A stretch of DNA of 64,000 nucleotides from Malania oleifera (taxonomy: Eukaryota > Streptophyta > Magnoliopsida > Santalales > Ximeniaceae). Position numbers and translations under genes: made by a program. Within the stretch, counting starts at the first letter, position 1; every line of letters starts with the position of its first letter. The notes beneath the pieces were generated by a model, which ran no database searches, had not been told where the DNA came from, and saw only the letters and a list, made by a program, of their open reading frames with translations. Shown here piece by piece: positions 47,058 to 59,760 of this stretch. The stretch covers positions 123,884,719-123,948,718 of the forward strand of contig NC_080420.1 of the NCBI RefSeq assembly GCF_029873635.1, read 5' to 3'.

Positions 47058-48382
47058 TCATTCGAACAATAGCCTTTTTTCCAATGGGAGTTTCTCCAAA
47101 GTATTTGTCTCCACCTCCCTATCTGATTCACAATTATGTAAGACATACTTGGGCATGATTGTACACTCTTGTTTTAAGATTTCTAAAACCATGTTACAAG
47201 ATGTCATCAACTGATCATGCACTACTATAGCATCTTCCACTATCAACATATCAGCGAGCACCCAAGACTGGTTCAACAATCTCCTCCCTCTACTCAATCT
47301 CATAATGTTTTGTGTTCATCTGCAAAATCTCCACTTCAGGCCTCGATTCTTCAGGAACAAACTCCCCCTCTTCCATCTCACTTTGCGTAATTGTCTTAAC
47401 CACTGGCAAAATTTGTGATGTCATTACACCCTCTTGAACATGATCCACCTCTAAAGGTTCTTCAACAATGCATGGATCTATCAATTCTCTCTGAACTTCT
47501 TTCCCTTTATCCAAATGCTTCACACGCCAAATTTCTTGTCAATTTTCTTGTCTAGCATTTTTCGTATCCTTACGTCTATCCCCAATTTTCTGTTTCCTTT
47601 CGCCCACTCGGCATACCACCTTTAAATGCCCTTGTCTATGACATTTCTCACAATAAAATCCCTGTTTTTCGTACCTCACTTCCTGCCAAATTTTCTGATT
47701 TGCATAAACAACAATCATGAAAGCATCCACCTAATCTGCCAATAAATCCACCTCCACGCACATTCTCGCGCCCATAACCCTAGTTCGGTTAAGCGTAGCA
47801 TTGTCAGTTCCCAGATATTAACCAAACCTCGTGGCTAGAATCTGTAAACAATCAAGTATGTACATGTGCATAAGAAGACTAGGGAGAAATAACCATTGAG
47901 GGGTCAGGGATGGTTCCTGCTTTAGATTGAAATCCTTTGTCCATCGAAAAAGACGAAACGAAAACTCAGCCAAAATCCTTCCTTCATGAGACCATGCGTG
48001 AAGAAAATCTTGTTCATTATTCATCTGAACCAATACGTGAAAATCATCCATGAAACTAACAAAAGGGATCTCCGAAAGGCCCCTAAGACTTTATGATATT
48101 CAAATGGATAACGTCAATGGATGGCCTAGAGCGCAAAAATTTCAAAACCAATGCAAACCGGAAATCTTCTACCACTTTGCTCATCTCAGCCTCAGAGAAA
48201 ATGAATCCAATATCTCCCTCTACATCAATAGGATATCTCATGGCTAGTTTGAAAGAGGAATACGACAGGTTAACAGCATGAGAACGTGATACTACAGGGG
48301 CATACGACAAAAGTCCTAAACCACCTTTCGAAAAAGGCCCCATTGGTGAAGGATCCACTAGAGGGCCGGCAGGCGCCGCCAT
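47058..48382 (-). pseudogene. LINE ORF1: DUF4283-like and CCHC zinc knuckle
   Basis: The ATG at 48382 opens a Pro/Gly-rich N-terminus, then a DUF4283-like region (KFLRSRPSIDVIHLN, then RLFRWTKDFN after a frameshift near 48060). A zf-CCHC_4-like stretch GFYCEKCHRQGHLKVVC (CX2CX4HX4C, about 47640) follows, then an acidic tail. A frameshift near 48055, stops and a further shift near 47300 break it. Function: RNA-binding chaperone of the LINE particle. Confidence 0.8.
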
Positions 48383-49927
48383 CGTAGGCGCCTAACTTCA
48401 GCGAAATCCTAGACCATGCAATGGTTGAAAAGAGACATACCTGATTAAGGAATTCAATGTCCTGGAGATCCAGCAAGCGGCGGAGGCACCGGTGGCCAGA
48501 ACCGGTGGAGGCAACGGCGGCTGGTTGTGTTGTGCGTGGCTGGAGAAAAGAGATCTGTGAGGTGAGTGCGTGAGCGACGGTGGGGCTGCTTAGTTGAGCA
48601 AGGAGTGGCCGGTTGGAGAGGGCGAAAGGCGATCCAATGTGCTAGTACGAAAATGCCGCTCAGTGACGACAAGTGAGGCTGGATATGCGACAACCAAGGG
48701 GCAGAGACGATCGGAGATTTGACGGTGGGGCAAGGTGAGGGAATCTGGTAGGATTGGTTGTTAATACTGGTTATTTATAATGCGATGTGTGTGAATGGAT
48801 CGCTATGTGTGGTTATTTGTGCGTATCACAATATAATGTTGGCAGGCCTAAGGAGTTCGTTATATTTCCTAGATATAATCACGATATACGTTGGCAGGCC
48901 TGAGGAGTTCGTATATTATCATTATATATTGAGGTAGAGCATTGATAAGTCTAGGGAGGATGTTCTACTGATATACTATGGGTAGGTTATGGGTATTGAA
49001 TACTGGTGAATAGTGGTGTCTATGTGAACCATGTGTTGCAGAAGCTGGTGGGAGTCCTATGTGGACCGTGTATTCTATGTGGATGTGAGTCCTATGTGGA
49101 CCGTGTATTCTATGTGGATGTGAGTCTTGTGTGGACAGTATTTTCCTGTGTGGATAATTTAGGTGGAATGTGATTTGATAAGATAAATGGTATGTGAATT
49201 TAATAATATGTATATTTATGGCAAAGTAAAACTTTCTGTCGAGGGTTTGCTGAGAAAGGCGAGTGTCCTGATAATTTTTCAGTTAGGTACCAGAGCAGAG
49301 GGAAGCTACTTGTATGGGCGGGTAACCTTCCCTATTCTCGGAGACCTTGCCTATATACATAACCCGATGACTTACTAAGTAAGGTGAGTGCCTTGATATT
49401 AGTATTAGAGTAGAAGGAAGCTACTTGTATGGGCAGGTAATCTTCCCTATTCTCAGAAATTATCACTAAAAGTAATTATGTATGTGCAAGTGTAATTTGA
49501 TTGTGCTTTCTTTACTGATGATGAATTACAAATGATTATATTCTGTATTTATTTAAACTTTCTGCCACACACTGCTATGATTTATTCTTCCTTACTGAGA
49601 TGTGTCTCACCCTAACAAATGACTATATTTTCAGGTCCGTCGAGTGATCGAGCTTAGAGCTTCAGGCAAGGAAGTTTTTTTTTTTTTTTTTTTGATAATT
49701 TTGGGGTGACTATAAGAATGGTTTATGTATAACTTATGTTTTAAATACGGGGATGTGTTGTAAGCAGATGGATGCTGTTGTTTTATTTGGGATTAATAGA
49801 TAAACTCTGGTATTTAAATAGAGATTGTTTATTTATTTCTACTGCATGATTGTAGTTTATGGTATTAGAAACATGCGAATGAATCACGTAACCTTCAGGC
49901 CCCACTTGGCGGGTTTGGGGCGTTACA

Positions 49928-50200
49928 CTTAACCTCCGAGATAGCCAAAGCATTTTTCTTTGAAGATGACTATTCAGATACTTAACCTTTGAGATAGCCA
50001 GAGTATTTTGAAAATGACTACTCGAATTAATGAGGTAGCCAAAGCAGCTTGAAAATGACTACTCGAATTAACGAGGTAGCCACGGCAACTTTGAAAATGA
50101 TTGTTTGAATTTGGAGACTAATGCCCAAGTATCATGAGATGGACTAAACAATTTGGAAGTGACTACCTCGATTTGGGATGCCCCATATTTTTGGTAAAAC
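49928..50200. repeat. Minisatellite near the 3' end of the Tat-like element, right part
   Basis: Starts with the duplicated CTTAA and continues the units of 40920-41617 ('cctccgagatagccaaagca', 'gaagatgactattcagata'). Confidence 0.85.
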
Positions 50201-52433
50201 GCAAACCATTCTAATTTATGAAAGACAAATGATTTGGACGAGTAAGAATTAGATTGAACAAAATTTACACATGAAAACTTGTATGATATGATCATGATGA
50301 TGCATAATATGAGGACACTTTCTAACTCTACTCATGCCATGATTTTTACAAAATGCAGATGAATGAATGCAATGCATGTAATGCATGAAGATGCATGAAC
50401 CTTCCTCTTCAAATATGTCAATGTCTTATCCAACCAATAGACGAGCCTCTGAAATTTAGCCTAAGCGTGTCTCCATTTCATTCATCAATTTTCAATCTAG
50501 AAAGAAACTCATGCTTTTATCAATGATGCCCCAATACGCTTGAGCAGAAAATAGCAATCACAACATCTAACTTAACATGTCATTTGCCCCAATTTACTCA
50601 TGATTGATCATGTTCATCTTGAGATTTGAAAACATTTTTCCAGAACTTTCTCGACAAAGATTTTCTTGGAATTGTATTCTTAATGTCTTAAAAATCAATT
50701 TGAAATTTAAATGAATAAATACGCAATCAGTTAACATAATCTAATTAAGGGTATGAATGGAATGCTTAAATTTGTTTGCTTTTACTTGATAATTTGTGCT
50801 TGTTTAACAAGAAACAACTCTTATAGGACTTTGATGCTGGCGTAACTTTGTTGCTAACTTAGAGAATCACATCCATAGGCAAGCACCACTGCTTTTTCCT
50901 TTTTCTTTTTTTCTTTTAATTAGCCTCCTTTGGCAATAAACATAACTCTTCCACTGTATCATTACTCAAGGATACCCTTTTGACTTGTATTCTATGACTT
51001 ATTTCAAACTTTTTATCCTGAATTATAAATAGTTTCTCATTAGGTATTCTAATCAATATTCCAATCTTAATGTGGACTTTAAATCAAGGGATGAAACATA
51101 GGCTAACGATTTAGGTTCTCAACAAGAACATGAAAACTAAGGCTCAAAAACCCCTCCCCAACAATGACATTCATACCCCTAGTGTTGACAAAGGTTGACT
51201 GAACTTGCTCTTTAGACAAGCTACTTACGTACCTTGTTAGGATCAACTCATAACGTAGTTCAAATGCTAACGGGTTTGACAATTCATTTGAAATACTAGT
51301 ACATACCAATCTGGTCAGGACTTTCATTTGAACTGTAATGTAGGCTGAGGGTATTGGTTAAAGAAGAAAAGGATTTAATAAAACTCAAATCATGAATTTC
51401 ATTAGGGAAACATTGGCCAAGGATCACCTATGAGGCATTGCCCCCCTTTTTTTTTTTTTCCTTAATTTTTTTTTTTTTTTTTTTTTATTTTTTACTACAT
51501 CTTTTACTTTTCCTTTGTGAATAAATCCTAGCTCCCCTTTTTATCTGGGATCCATTTGCGATTAATCTTTTTGAAATTGCCCCATTATGGGGTGTGATCC
51601 TTTGATATGTTATTCAAGAAATATATTTTTCATGCTCAAAAGGGTTAGTAAGGGATTTCTTCTTTGATTTTTCTTTTAGTAGTAGAAAGATAGCCTATCA
51701 TCATTTTGGTAATAGCCATTGTCTCAAATGAATTGTCAAACACTAAGAGACTCAAACCCATGTTTTTTGGTAAATTGACATTAAGAACAAGTTAGTTTAA
51801 ATTTATGCTCAAATGGATTGACAAATGATAAAAACAATACATTACTTGGTTTTTTGGGTACACTGGTCGGCCAACAATGGTCACCCATCATTTGATCATA
51901 ACATAATCATTATACCCATAAGACACTGATAATAATTTTCCTGATAAGACCCCTCCTATTTTCACTGGGGTGTTTATGGATTGTCAACATATTCCTTTAG
52001 ACTAGTTCATCCTTTTAAAACTATTGAGAACAATGTTAAAGCAGGGTTCCTAATATGCACCAGTCTCGAGGTTTTTTCATTTTATTTTATTTTTCATTTT
52101 TTTCTTTTTCATCAATTTTTTTTTTTTTCATTTTTCATTGCCCCGTTGAATGGATTCTCAAAACCAGTTATCTATTCCAAGTCCTGTGTACTAGCAAAGT
52201 CATTCCTAGTATCACTGCACAAACCACGAGCAAATATAAAATTTGACAAAAGGTGATAATCAAAGGAGGATGTGATGAGGTGAGACTGAAATGCATTTTT
52301 TTTTCATTTATATTCAAAATAATTTAAACACAAAGAATGTATTCCTCTTATTGACAAGAATGAAGAATTTCATTTGATTCCGTCACCCTTTTTTTTTATT
52401 CCTCTTTTATTTCATGTTAGTTCAATTTACCAG
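50201..52433 (-). other. Non-coding internal region of the Tat-like element where pol would be expected
   Basis: About 2.2 kb between the end of gag and the minisatellite, with many T-runs (51440-51490, 52080-52130) and no ORF with protease, RT or integrase features. Too short for a pol gene. A 74-codon ORF at 51103-51327 (minus) has no feature I recognise. Confidence 0.6.
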
Positions 52434-55244
52434 TCAATCCTCCAACCCAATGGCATTTACTACATTCCCACTATGATTAGGCAACATGTTCCCATGTACA
52501 TTAGGCTCCTTCGTGTCAAACACCAACCAGCCTGCATATTTTAAAGTTTGCACCTTGTGCTTAAAAGACCAACATTTGTCTATTAAGTATCCAATGGCAT
52601 TAGCATGATATTCACATCGAGATTCTGGTTCATACCATCTCAAGAATGGAGGACGTGCTAGCATTCTCGATATAAGTGCAACTAATTGTCTTTCAACCAA
52701 TTATGGAAACAATTTATGTATAGGTCATTGGAATTGGTTGAATTTCAGCTCTTCTCATTCTTCTTTCTGGCATTTGTATATTTTTTTTTTTGTGCCAATG
52801 TTGGTGGAGGACCAAAGGAAATCAAATGCAGTCATGCACCCTGTTGTGCTACGTTACTGAACGCTGGCTCAAACATGCTATTCTTACTTGCCCATCTTTC
52901 TTCTTCGTATAGGTGACTTTGTATCATATGGGCCTCTTCTTCTTTCTTTTTCCTGATCCATTTTGAAGAACTTTGTTCTATCCCTGTATACTTCACTTTT
53001 CCCATCTTGACCGCCCCTTCAATCTGCTCTCCAAAGATTACCAAAACGGCAAAATTCTGGGGAAGTGCTTCTAATAAGATTACTAAAATATGGAACTTTG
53101 AGAGAGCTGACAAATAAAGAAACCGGTTCCCTATCTTCAACCGGCGGATAAATCTGTGTTGTCAGTTCTCTCCATCGATAAGCATATTCTTTAAATGATT
53201 CATTCATCTTCTTCTCCATACTCTGTAAAGTCAACATGTCTAGAGTTATATCATGCCTATACTGGGTAATAAAAGCATGAGTTAAATACTTCCATGTGTG
53301 AATCTTTGTTCGGTCCAGCTGAATATACCATCTTATAGCTGCCCCAGTCAAACTATCTTGGAAATAGTGGATAACCAATTTATCATTGTCAGAATGCACA
53401 ACCATCTTCTGGCAATACATCCTTGAATGAGCTAATGAACATTTGGGCCCACTAAACTTCTCAAAATCCAAGATTTTGAACTTTGGGGGTAAAATCACAT
53501 TGGGCACTAAACAAATATTAAAGGCATCCACCAAATCAAACATGTTTGCTCCCTCTATAGCTCGCAAATGTTCTTCCAATACCTCATATTTATGATTCAT
53601 TTCCGAACTAGGGGTAAGCTCCTTAATCGTTTCCTCAACTATTTCCCTTCCTTGGATATCAGGATTAAAAGACCAACATTTGTCTATTGAGTGTCCAATG
53701 GCATTAGCATGATATTCACATCGAGAATCTGGTTCATACCATCTCAGGAATGGAGGACGTACTAGCATTCTCGATATAAGTGCAACTAATTGCCTTTCAA
53801 CCAATTATGGAAACAATTATGTATAGGTCATTGGAATTGGTTGAATTTCAGCTCTTCTCATTCTTCTTTCTGGCATTTGTATATTTTTTTGTGCCAATGT
53901 TGGTGGAGGACCAGAGGAAATCAAATGCAGTCGTGCACCCTATTGTGCTACGTTACTGACCGCTGGCTCAAACATACTATTCTTACTTGCCCATCTTTCT
54001 TCTTCGTATAGGTGACTTTGTATCATCTGGGCCTCTTCTTCTTTCTTTTTCCTGATCCATTTTGAAGAATTTTGTTCTGTCCTTGTATACTTCACTTTTC
54101 CCATCTTGACCGCTCCTTCAATTTGCTCTTCGATGATTACCAAATCGGCAAAATTCTAGGGAAGTGCTTCTAATAAGATTACTAAAATATGGAACTTTGA
54201 GAGAGTTAACAAATAAAGAAATCGGTTCCCTATCTTCAACCGGAGGATAAATCTATGCTGTCGGTTCTCTCCATCGATAAGTATATTCTTTAAATGATTC
54301 ATTCATCTTATTCTCCATACTCTGTAAAGTCAACATGTCTAGAGCTATATCATGCCTATACTGGGTAATAAAAGCATGAGTTAAATCCTTCCATGTGTGA
54401 ATCTTTGTTCGGTCTAGCTGAATATACCATCTTATAGCTGCCCTAGTCAAACTATCTTGGAAACAGTGGATAACCAATTTATCATTGTCAGAATGCAAAG
54501 CCATCTTCTGGCAATACATCCTTGAATGAGCTAATGAACATTTGGGCCCACTAAACTTCTCAAAATCCGAGATTTTGAACTTTGGGGGTAAAATCACATT
54601 GGGCACTAACAAATATTAAAGGCATCCACCAAATCAAACATGTTTGCTCCCTCTATAGCTCGCAAATGTTCTTCCAATACCTCATATTTATGATTCATTT
54701 CCGAACAAGGGGTAAGCTCCTTAATCGTTTCCTCAACTATTTCCCTTCCTTGGATATCAGGATTGATGATTGGTGGTGCTTGGACATTTCTCCTTGGTTG
54801 AAATTCCAGGACCGACGCCATTGGGATAAATGGGTGCAAGCTTGGTCCCAAGCAAGTTGTAATGAAGGATGCTGACTAATAGATGTAAATTCAAGTTGAT
54901 AAATTCACCAGTTGTAATTAAGGATGCTCACTAACAAATGTAAATTCTAATGGAAATAGAGACTCACTTTCAACTGCAGATTCTAGAGATTGCACAGTTT
55001 TCCGTTTGCTCATAGTGGTGAGTATCTCCATTAACTTACTCATCTGATCCTTAATCACCCGAACATCTTGACGTATCTTCTCATGACTTTGCTTAAGAGC
55101 TCTCATGTGGCTTTCTAAATGCTTCCCAATGATTCTAACCTTTCTCCTGGAATTACAAAGATGTAGAGAGGTTGTCTTGTTATGCTCAATGTTGAAACCC
55201 CTAATTTTAGTTCTACCACCCCAACACACTGGTTTTACAGACAA
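52434..55244 (-). pseudogene. Tat-like gag with an internal tandem duplication
   Basis: The N-terminal coiled coil (EKIRQDVRVIKDQMSKLM) lies near 55050. The start region near 54851 reads MGPSLHPFIPMASVLEF, then a Retrotrans_gag core (KFSGPKCSLAHSRMYCQKM, FQDSLT, YRWRE). It ends with CEYHANAIGYLIDKCWSFKH and KVQTLKYAGWL, the zinc-knuckle-like CEYH...KCW region of Tat Gag. A 1.1-kb unit is present twice (52561-53664 and 53665-54763), so the gag core and the CEYH region occur twice in series. Frameshifts break both copies. Confidence 0.8.
52561..54763. repeat. Tandem duplication of a 1.1-kb gag segment
   Basis: Units of about 1,104 and 1,099 bp. The junction near 53665 fuses the CEYH...KCWSF end of one gag copy to NPDIQGREIVEETIKEL of the next. 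Both units are close in sequence, so the duplication is later than most of the decay. Confidence 0.85.
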
Positions 55245-55670
55245 CAGGAATATGAGTAATAACCCATTGGAAATGACTATGTATGTCTAACTATGTATGA
55301 AATGCATAAATGCAATGCAACCTAAACAACCACTTTGCCAAAATTCATAGAAAAATCCTTATTACTTCATTAGAGGCAATCATACTTTTATTTTTCAACA
55401 AATTTTAGTATACATATACTTTTAATGGAAACGCCCTGGCCAACCCAACTCTTTATGCACATCATGAATAGTTTAAGTCATTTCCGAGTCAAACTGCCCT
55501 GGATATACCCCATGTTCCACTTGCTTCATTTTTTCTACCATAACCCTTGCTCTGCTAGCAGCTCCTTGCATTTAACCGATCATTTCAAAAGCCTAATGAT
55601 CCAAAGTCTGAAATTCAGATTCCCAGTATCGTGCCCTTTGTACATAAGGTATGATCCTCTGATACCTGGC

Positions 55671-57156
55671 CTACAACTGGTTGCATTCATCCCTCCATTC
55701 TTGCCATTGGGTCTCTAATTTATGTATATTCCAGGATTTCCTTTCATTCTCAGCTTTAGTAGCTTTCAATAATTCAACATTTAATTCAGCCTCAACTTGA
55801 AGTTCTTTTCCTTTTCTTCTTAAAACTATCATTTCTTCCTCAACTTGTAGGAACTTGTCCCTTTTCTGTTTGACACACTTCTGGAATTCGATAATTAACA
55901 CTTGCTCCCTTCTTTTCACCTATCAAATATTCAACTCAGCCCCTATAGCCCTCTCTTCAGTGGAACGAAGCTCTTCTTGCAACTTTGCTTTTCTTGTATC
56001 TATCCAGCCTTCTAAGTCTCCTTTTTCTGGGATTGAGTAACTGTTGATGACTCTTCCTGAAAAGTGGGAATCCTCTGAAACTTTGCCACCTAAGGATTGA
56101 TTCTGCCGATACACCAATTGTCATAACCCTCTTGAACCTCAGTGACCTGGCTGCCTGAATCTATCAAATACACATATCTCCATGTCGACATGAATTTTTC
56201 AATTTGTTTCTGAGCTTCCTCTTGATCATAAGCAAACTTTGAACCTACTAGACCATAAGTCATAAATATGAACTGACATGATCTCATTTGTCTTATGATA
56301 TGAACATAAGAGATACGTAAGTTATTCCTCCCCATGGGCCTAGTAATGGAACCCATGGAAATTCCCTGCATCTATACAACATGTTAATGTATCACATCCA
56401 TGGTGTCTCCCAAACAAACCCTCTTGTTGCCAAATTAGGCATTCTTTCATTCCATTCAAATTTGTTGGGTTAATCCTCCCATTCAACCCTTTTAAACTCA
56501 TCTAGAGGAATTCGAAGCTTTGAGAATATAGGACGGAAGGAACCCTCGCTGCATGGCAAATGGCTTACAAACCAAACATAAAGCAATGGAACGTAGGACC
56601 TCAATCTTCCTCGCCCTTTTGTCCAACAAGCATTGAGAGATAGAAATGTCTCTACCAAATGGTACTAGGTTGACTCCATTCTGAACTTGGACCACAAAGA
56701 AAGTGTAGCTTGGTCGATAACTCACAATTTCTTAGGTAAGATAACCAAACCATAAATGACAAGAGCTAATATGTGTAAGTGAATCACTTCCCTTTCTTCC
56801 CCTTCTACCATGGTCTTCAAAAACTCTCAAGTGATTTCTCTATCCTTTATTCCAATTTTCTTATTTATCTTCTTAGGCTTAATCTTTGTTGCTTTGCCTA
56901 GCTCTCTTCTAAAGGTCACCTTAAGGTTATGTCCATACATCTGGTACGGTGTTTGAAGCTTCATCAAGTGTAATAACGATGTATGTTCTTCAATAGTTGG
57001 AATCATATCTGCCCCATCCAAGGTGAAACAACAATACGAGGGATTCCAAAATTCTACTAGCATGTTCATCATCTCTCTAAGTTTATCGATATATGCAGCA
57101 AAAATCCAATATGGTCGTACAACTGAGAGAACCTCAGACATCGTTCCGGTGTCCAT
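55671..57156 (-). pseudogene. Upstream ORF of the Tat-like element (DUF7745-like, then coiled coil)
   Basis: The first part (57156 to about 56827) reads LREMMNMLVEFWNPSYCCFT then MIPTIEEHTSLL. This resembles the DUF7745 protein encoded ahead of gag in Tat/Ogre elements ('...FWDP...CFTF...LTPTLEEY...'). A Leu/Trp-rich part follows (about 56658-56470) and a charged coiled coil (55919-55671; KRDKFLQVEEEMIVLRRK). Several frameshifts separate the pieces. The role of this ORF in Tat elements is not known. Confidence 0.65.
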
Positions 57157-57978
57157 TCTGCCCAGATGATTTTTAGCTCCTCCAAATAATTTGACTAGGT
57201 GTCCATCCTAACCCGAGCCAATAGCACGATCCTAGCTTCTCTGCTCAGACTATCTCCCCAACGAATTTGTTGACTTTCCAAGTATAATTGTACTGCAAAT
57301 TCCTCTTCCTTGTATACTACCAAACCCTCTATAAATAAATCGAGCTTTTCCAGAATCTTGACAAAGCGGCATGTATGTCTAATGTGGATGCAACATATGA
57401 GACACCACACAAAGGAATTCAAACAGACACAACAAATACTGGACTAAGTAATGTGAAAAAGGATAAAACTCCTGTCCCAACCCCCAATAGGTTTATCACT
57501 TACAGGTTTTCACCATGGCTCTATCTTAAGGGAGGAAACTATAGTTAAAATATGTGTGGTTCAAGCTCTATTTCTTATCAACAACAAGTTCCCAGCATGT
57601 CCTCTATCCTCATCCAATGGGCTTGCAAAAAGTTCACACCGAGCAAAGTGGTTCATGCACCGCCAAAGACCTTGTCTCATGAGAGCTAACGTTATTGTGC
57701 TCCTTTCAATTCCTAAAAGGTAAAGCCCGGGTAAGAGGCTAGTGAAAATTTGTGTGTTCACATAAATTTTAAAAGTCTGTCCCCCTAACCCCCACATATC
57801 ATTAGACCTTGCACATGTTTATCCATCCATTCCATACATACAAGAATTAATCATATAAGAATTAAATACAAGCAAAATATTCACAAAAAACATAACAAAA
57901 CATCATGGAATAATCAAAAGACCATTAAATTCATATTCGGGATAATTCAAAACTAATTGATAGGTTGACTCTCTATAT
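57157..57978 (-). other. Leader region of the Tat-like element
   Basis: Between the PBS and the upstream ORF. It has short ORFs (57195-57422, 57561-57797) with no recognised features. Confidence 0.5.
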
Positions 57979-57995
57979 CCCCAATGGAGTCGCCA
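57979..57995 (-). other. Primer-binding site of the Tat-like element
   Basis: The minus strand reads TGGCGACTCCATTGGGG, three bases from the 5' LTR. TGGCGACTCC... PBSs are common in plant Ty3/gypsy Tat-type elements. I did not assign the tRNA. Confidence 0.7.
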
Positions 57996-58937
57996 AACTG
58001 TAGCAACATCCCGGAGAAGGGTCAAGAATGGTGAGGGATAAAAGATATTGAAATTTGAATGGAGTCGCCACTAACCTTTTATTTATCTTGATGCAGTCGA
58101 AGCACCTATTCACTACTCATTGATTGGTCTCTAGACTACTCTTAAGCCAAGAAACCAGTAGTCTTAGTCTGCTTTACTAGAATCGAGATTGAGAGTTCGG
58201 TTATGCGAGGGGAAAGTACTAGCACCCCCTACACACTCGTTCTACAAACGGTACCTAATTAATTATGAATTATTTCTAAATTAAATTTTAATGGTCTTTA
58301 ATTAACTCCTTTAATGTAAACTAATAAATAAATAAATAAAAGTAAACAAATAGATATATATATATATAAAAATTAAAAAGGAAAATAAAAAATTATAGCG
58401 CCATTAGGAATGTCTAATAAGACCTCAAAATAAGGGTGTCTTGTTAGATAAACCCCCCTCGAAGCTAATACATGTAAGGTCTAAAATATCTCTTTACCCT
58501 TTTTGAAATCATCGAGACGCACCCACACCAAAAATGAGTAAAATCATCAAAATTTACCTTTGAAAATATTCCTAGATTTTTCAAAATCTTTGTAAAAACT
58601 TTCTGAATTTTTTCAATATTTTTCTAAAATTTTTTAGGATTTTTAAAGATTTTTTTTTTTTTGGTATTTTATTTTCCATTTTTTAAAAATTTTTGAGTCA
58701 AAATAACTCGAAATATTTTTCTTGACTTCAAAAATATTTTTTCCAAATTTTTCTTGCTTTTTAGTGATTTTTCTACTATTTTTCTCTATTTTTAAAATTA
58801 CAAACTAATTAAAAATATTAAATAAAATAATATATAAAATAAATAAATAAAATAGTGAATCAGGTCAACTGATTCATTTAAAATGAACCGGGTTAACCTA
58901 CGGGTGTCACGTGTCCACCCACAGTGGTGACACGTGG

Positions 58938-59760
58938 CACCTTTTTATTTTCCTCTTAAAAAAAATTGAAATAGAGTGACACGTATCAGCACCTAATTTG
59001 CCCTTAACCTTAAAACATGAATCGCTGATGTGGCAAAGATCTGATCGTCCAAAAAAAACACAAATTGGACGGCCAAAATTGCGCCACATCACTCCCTTAG
59101 TGCTTGGTCTAGAGAGTGCCATGTGTCACCACCATATGGTGACACATGGGCCACTCCCCCCCCCCCCCCCCCCGAATATAAAAAATCAATTTTTTTTCTT
59201 TCATTTTTCAATATTCTCTCTCTTTCCTCTCTCCCAAATTCTCTTCCCTCTCTCTCTCTCCCCCCCAGCTCTCTCACTCTCCGCGTCTCTCTCTCTCTCT
59301 GTCTCTCTCGACCTCCCTCTCTTCTTCTTCTTCTTCTTCTTCTTCTTTTTATTTTCCTCTTTTTAAAAAAAAAAAAATGAAATGGGGTGATACGTGTCAG
59401 CACATAATTTGCATGGACCTTAAAACGTGGATCGCTGACGTGGAGATTTAACCGTCTAGATAAAACACAAATTGGACAGCCGAGATTGGGCCACGTCACC
59501 CCCTCAATGCTTGGTCCATAGAGTGTCATGTGTCACCACTGTGACACGTGGCCCACTTCCCCCAAATATAAAAAATCAATCTTTTATTTTCTTTCATTTT
59601 TCAATATTCTCTCTCTCTCTCCTCTCTCCTCTCTCCCAAATTCTCTTCCCTCTTCCCCCCCCCCCCCGGCGTCTCTCTCTCTCTCTCTCTCTCAGCCTCC
59701 CTCTCTTCTTCTATTCGGTCCTCCAAATCTGCTCGACTTCTTTCTTCTTTTTCTTCCTCT
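58938..59760. repeat. Tandem duplication inside the 5' LTR
   Basis: The block with '(g/a)tcagcac(c/a)taatttgc', 'aattggac(g/a)gcc' and the pyrimidine-rich tract occurs twice in this LTR but once in the 3' LTR (about 38850-39230). A C-run sits in each copy (about 59155-59173 and 59655-59668). Confidence 0.8.

Larger units (their letters stand above)
42558..48770 (-). mobile_element. Near full-length L1-type LINE with RNase H (inactive)
   Basis: The poly(A) is seen as a T-run at 42558-42577. The 3' end has the family signature (CAAGGTATTCCGTCACC, then ATAAGTGAGAG). ORF1 is at 47058-48382 and ORF2 at 42888-46961. A possible imperfect target duplication is TTATTTAT(G)AAT at 42541-42553 and 48771-48781. 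It inserted into the solo LTR, so it is the youngest layer of this nest. Nonsense and frameshift changes in both ORFs make it inactive. Confidence 0.88.
41618..49927 (+). mobile_element. Solo LTR interrupted by a LINE
   Basis: Ends TGTAGTAACCCGAACCC...GGGGCGTTACA with a perfect 5-bp duplication CTTAA (41613-41617 and 49928-49932). LTR sequence occupies 41618-42557 and about 48771-49927 (about 2.1 kb). Its right end is the same family as the LTRs at 192 and 842. It holds (CT)n at about 41963-42001 and (TA)n at about 42334-42359. No PBS or internal region follows, so it is a solo LTR. Confidence 0.88.

Noticed and set aside
51103..51327. Protease or other pol remnant in the Tat-like element
   Set aside because: The 74-codon ORF shows no catalytic DTG/DSG motif or other pol signature.
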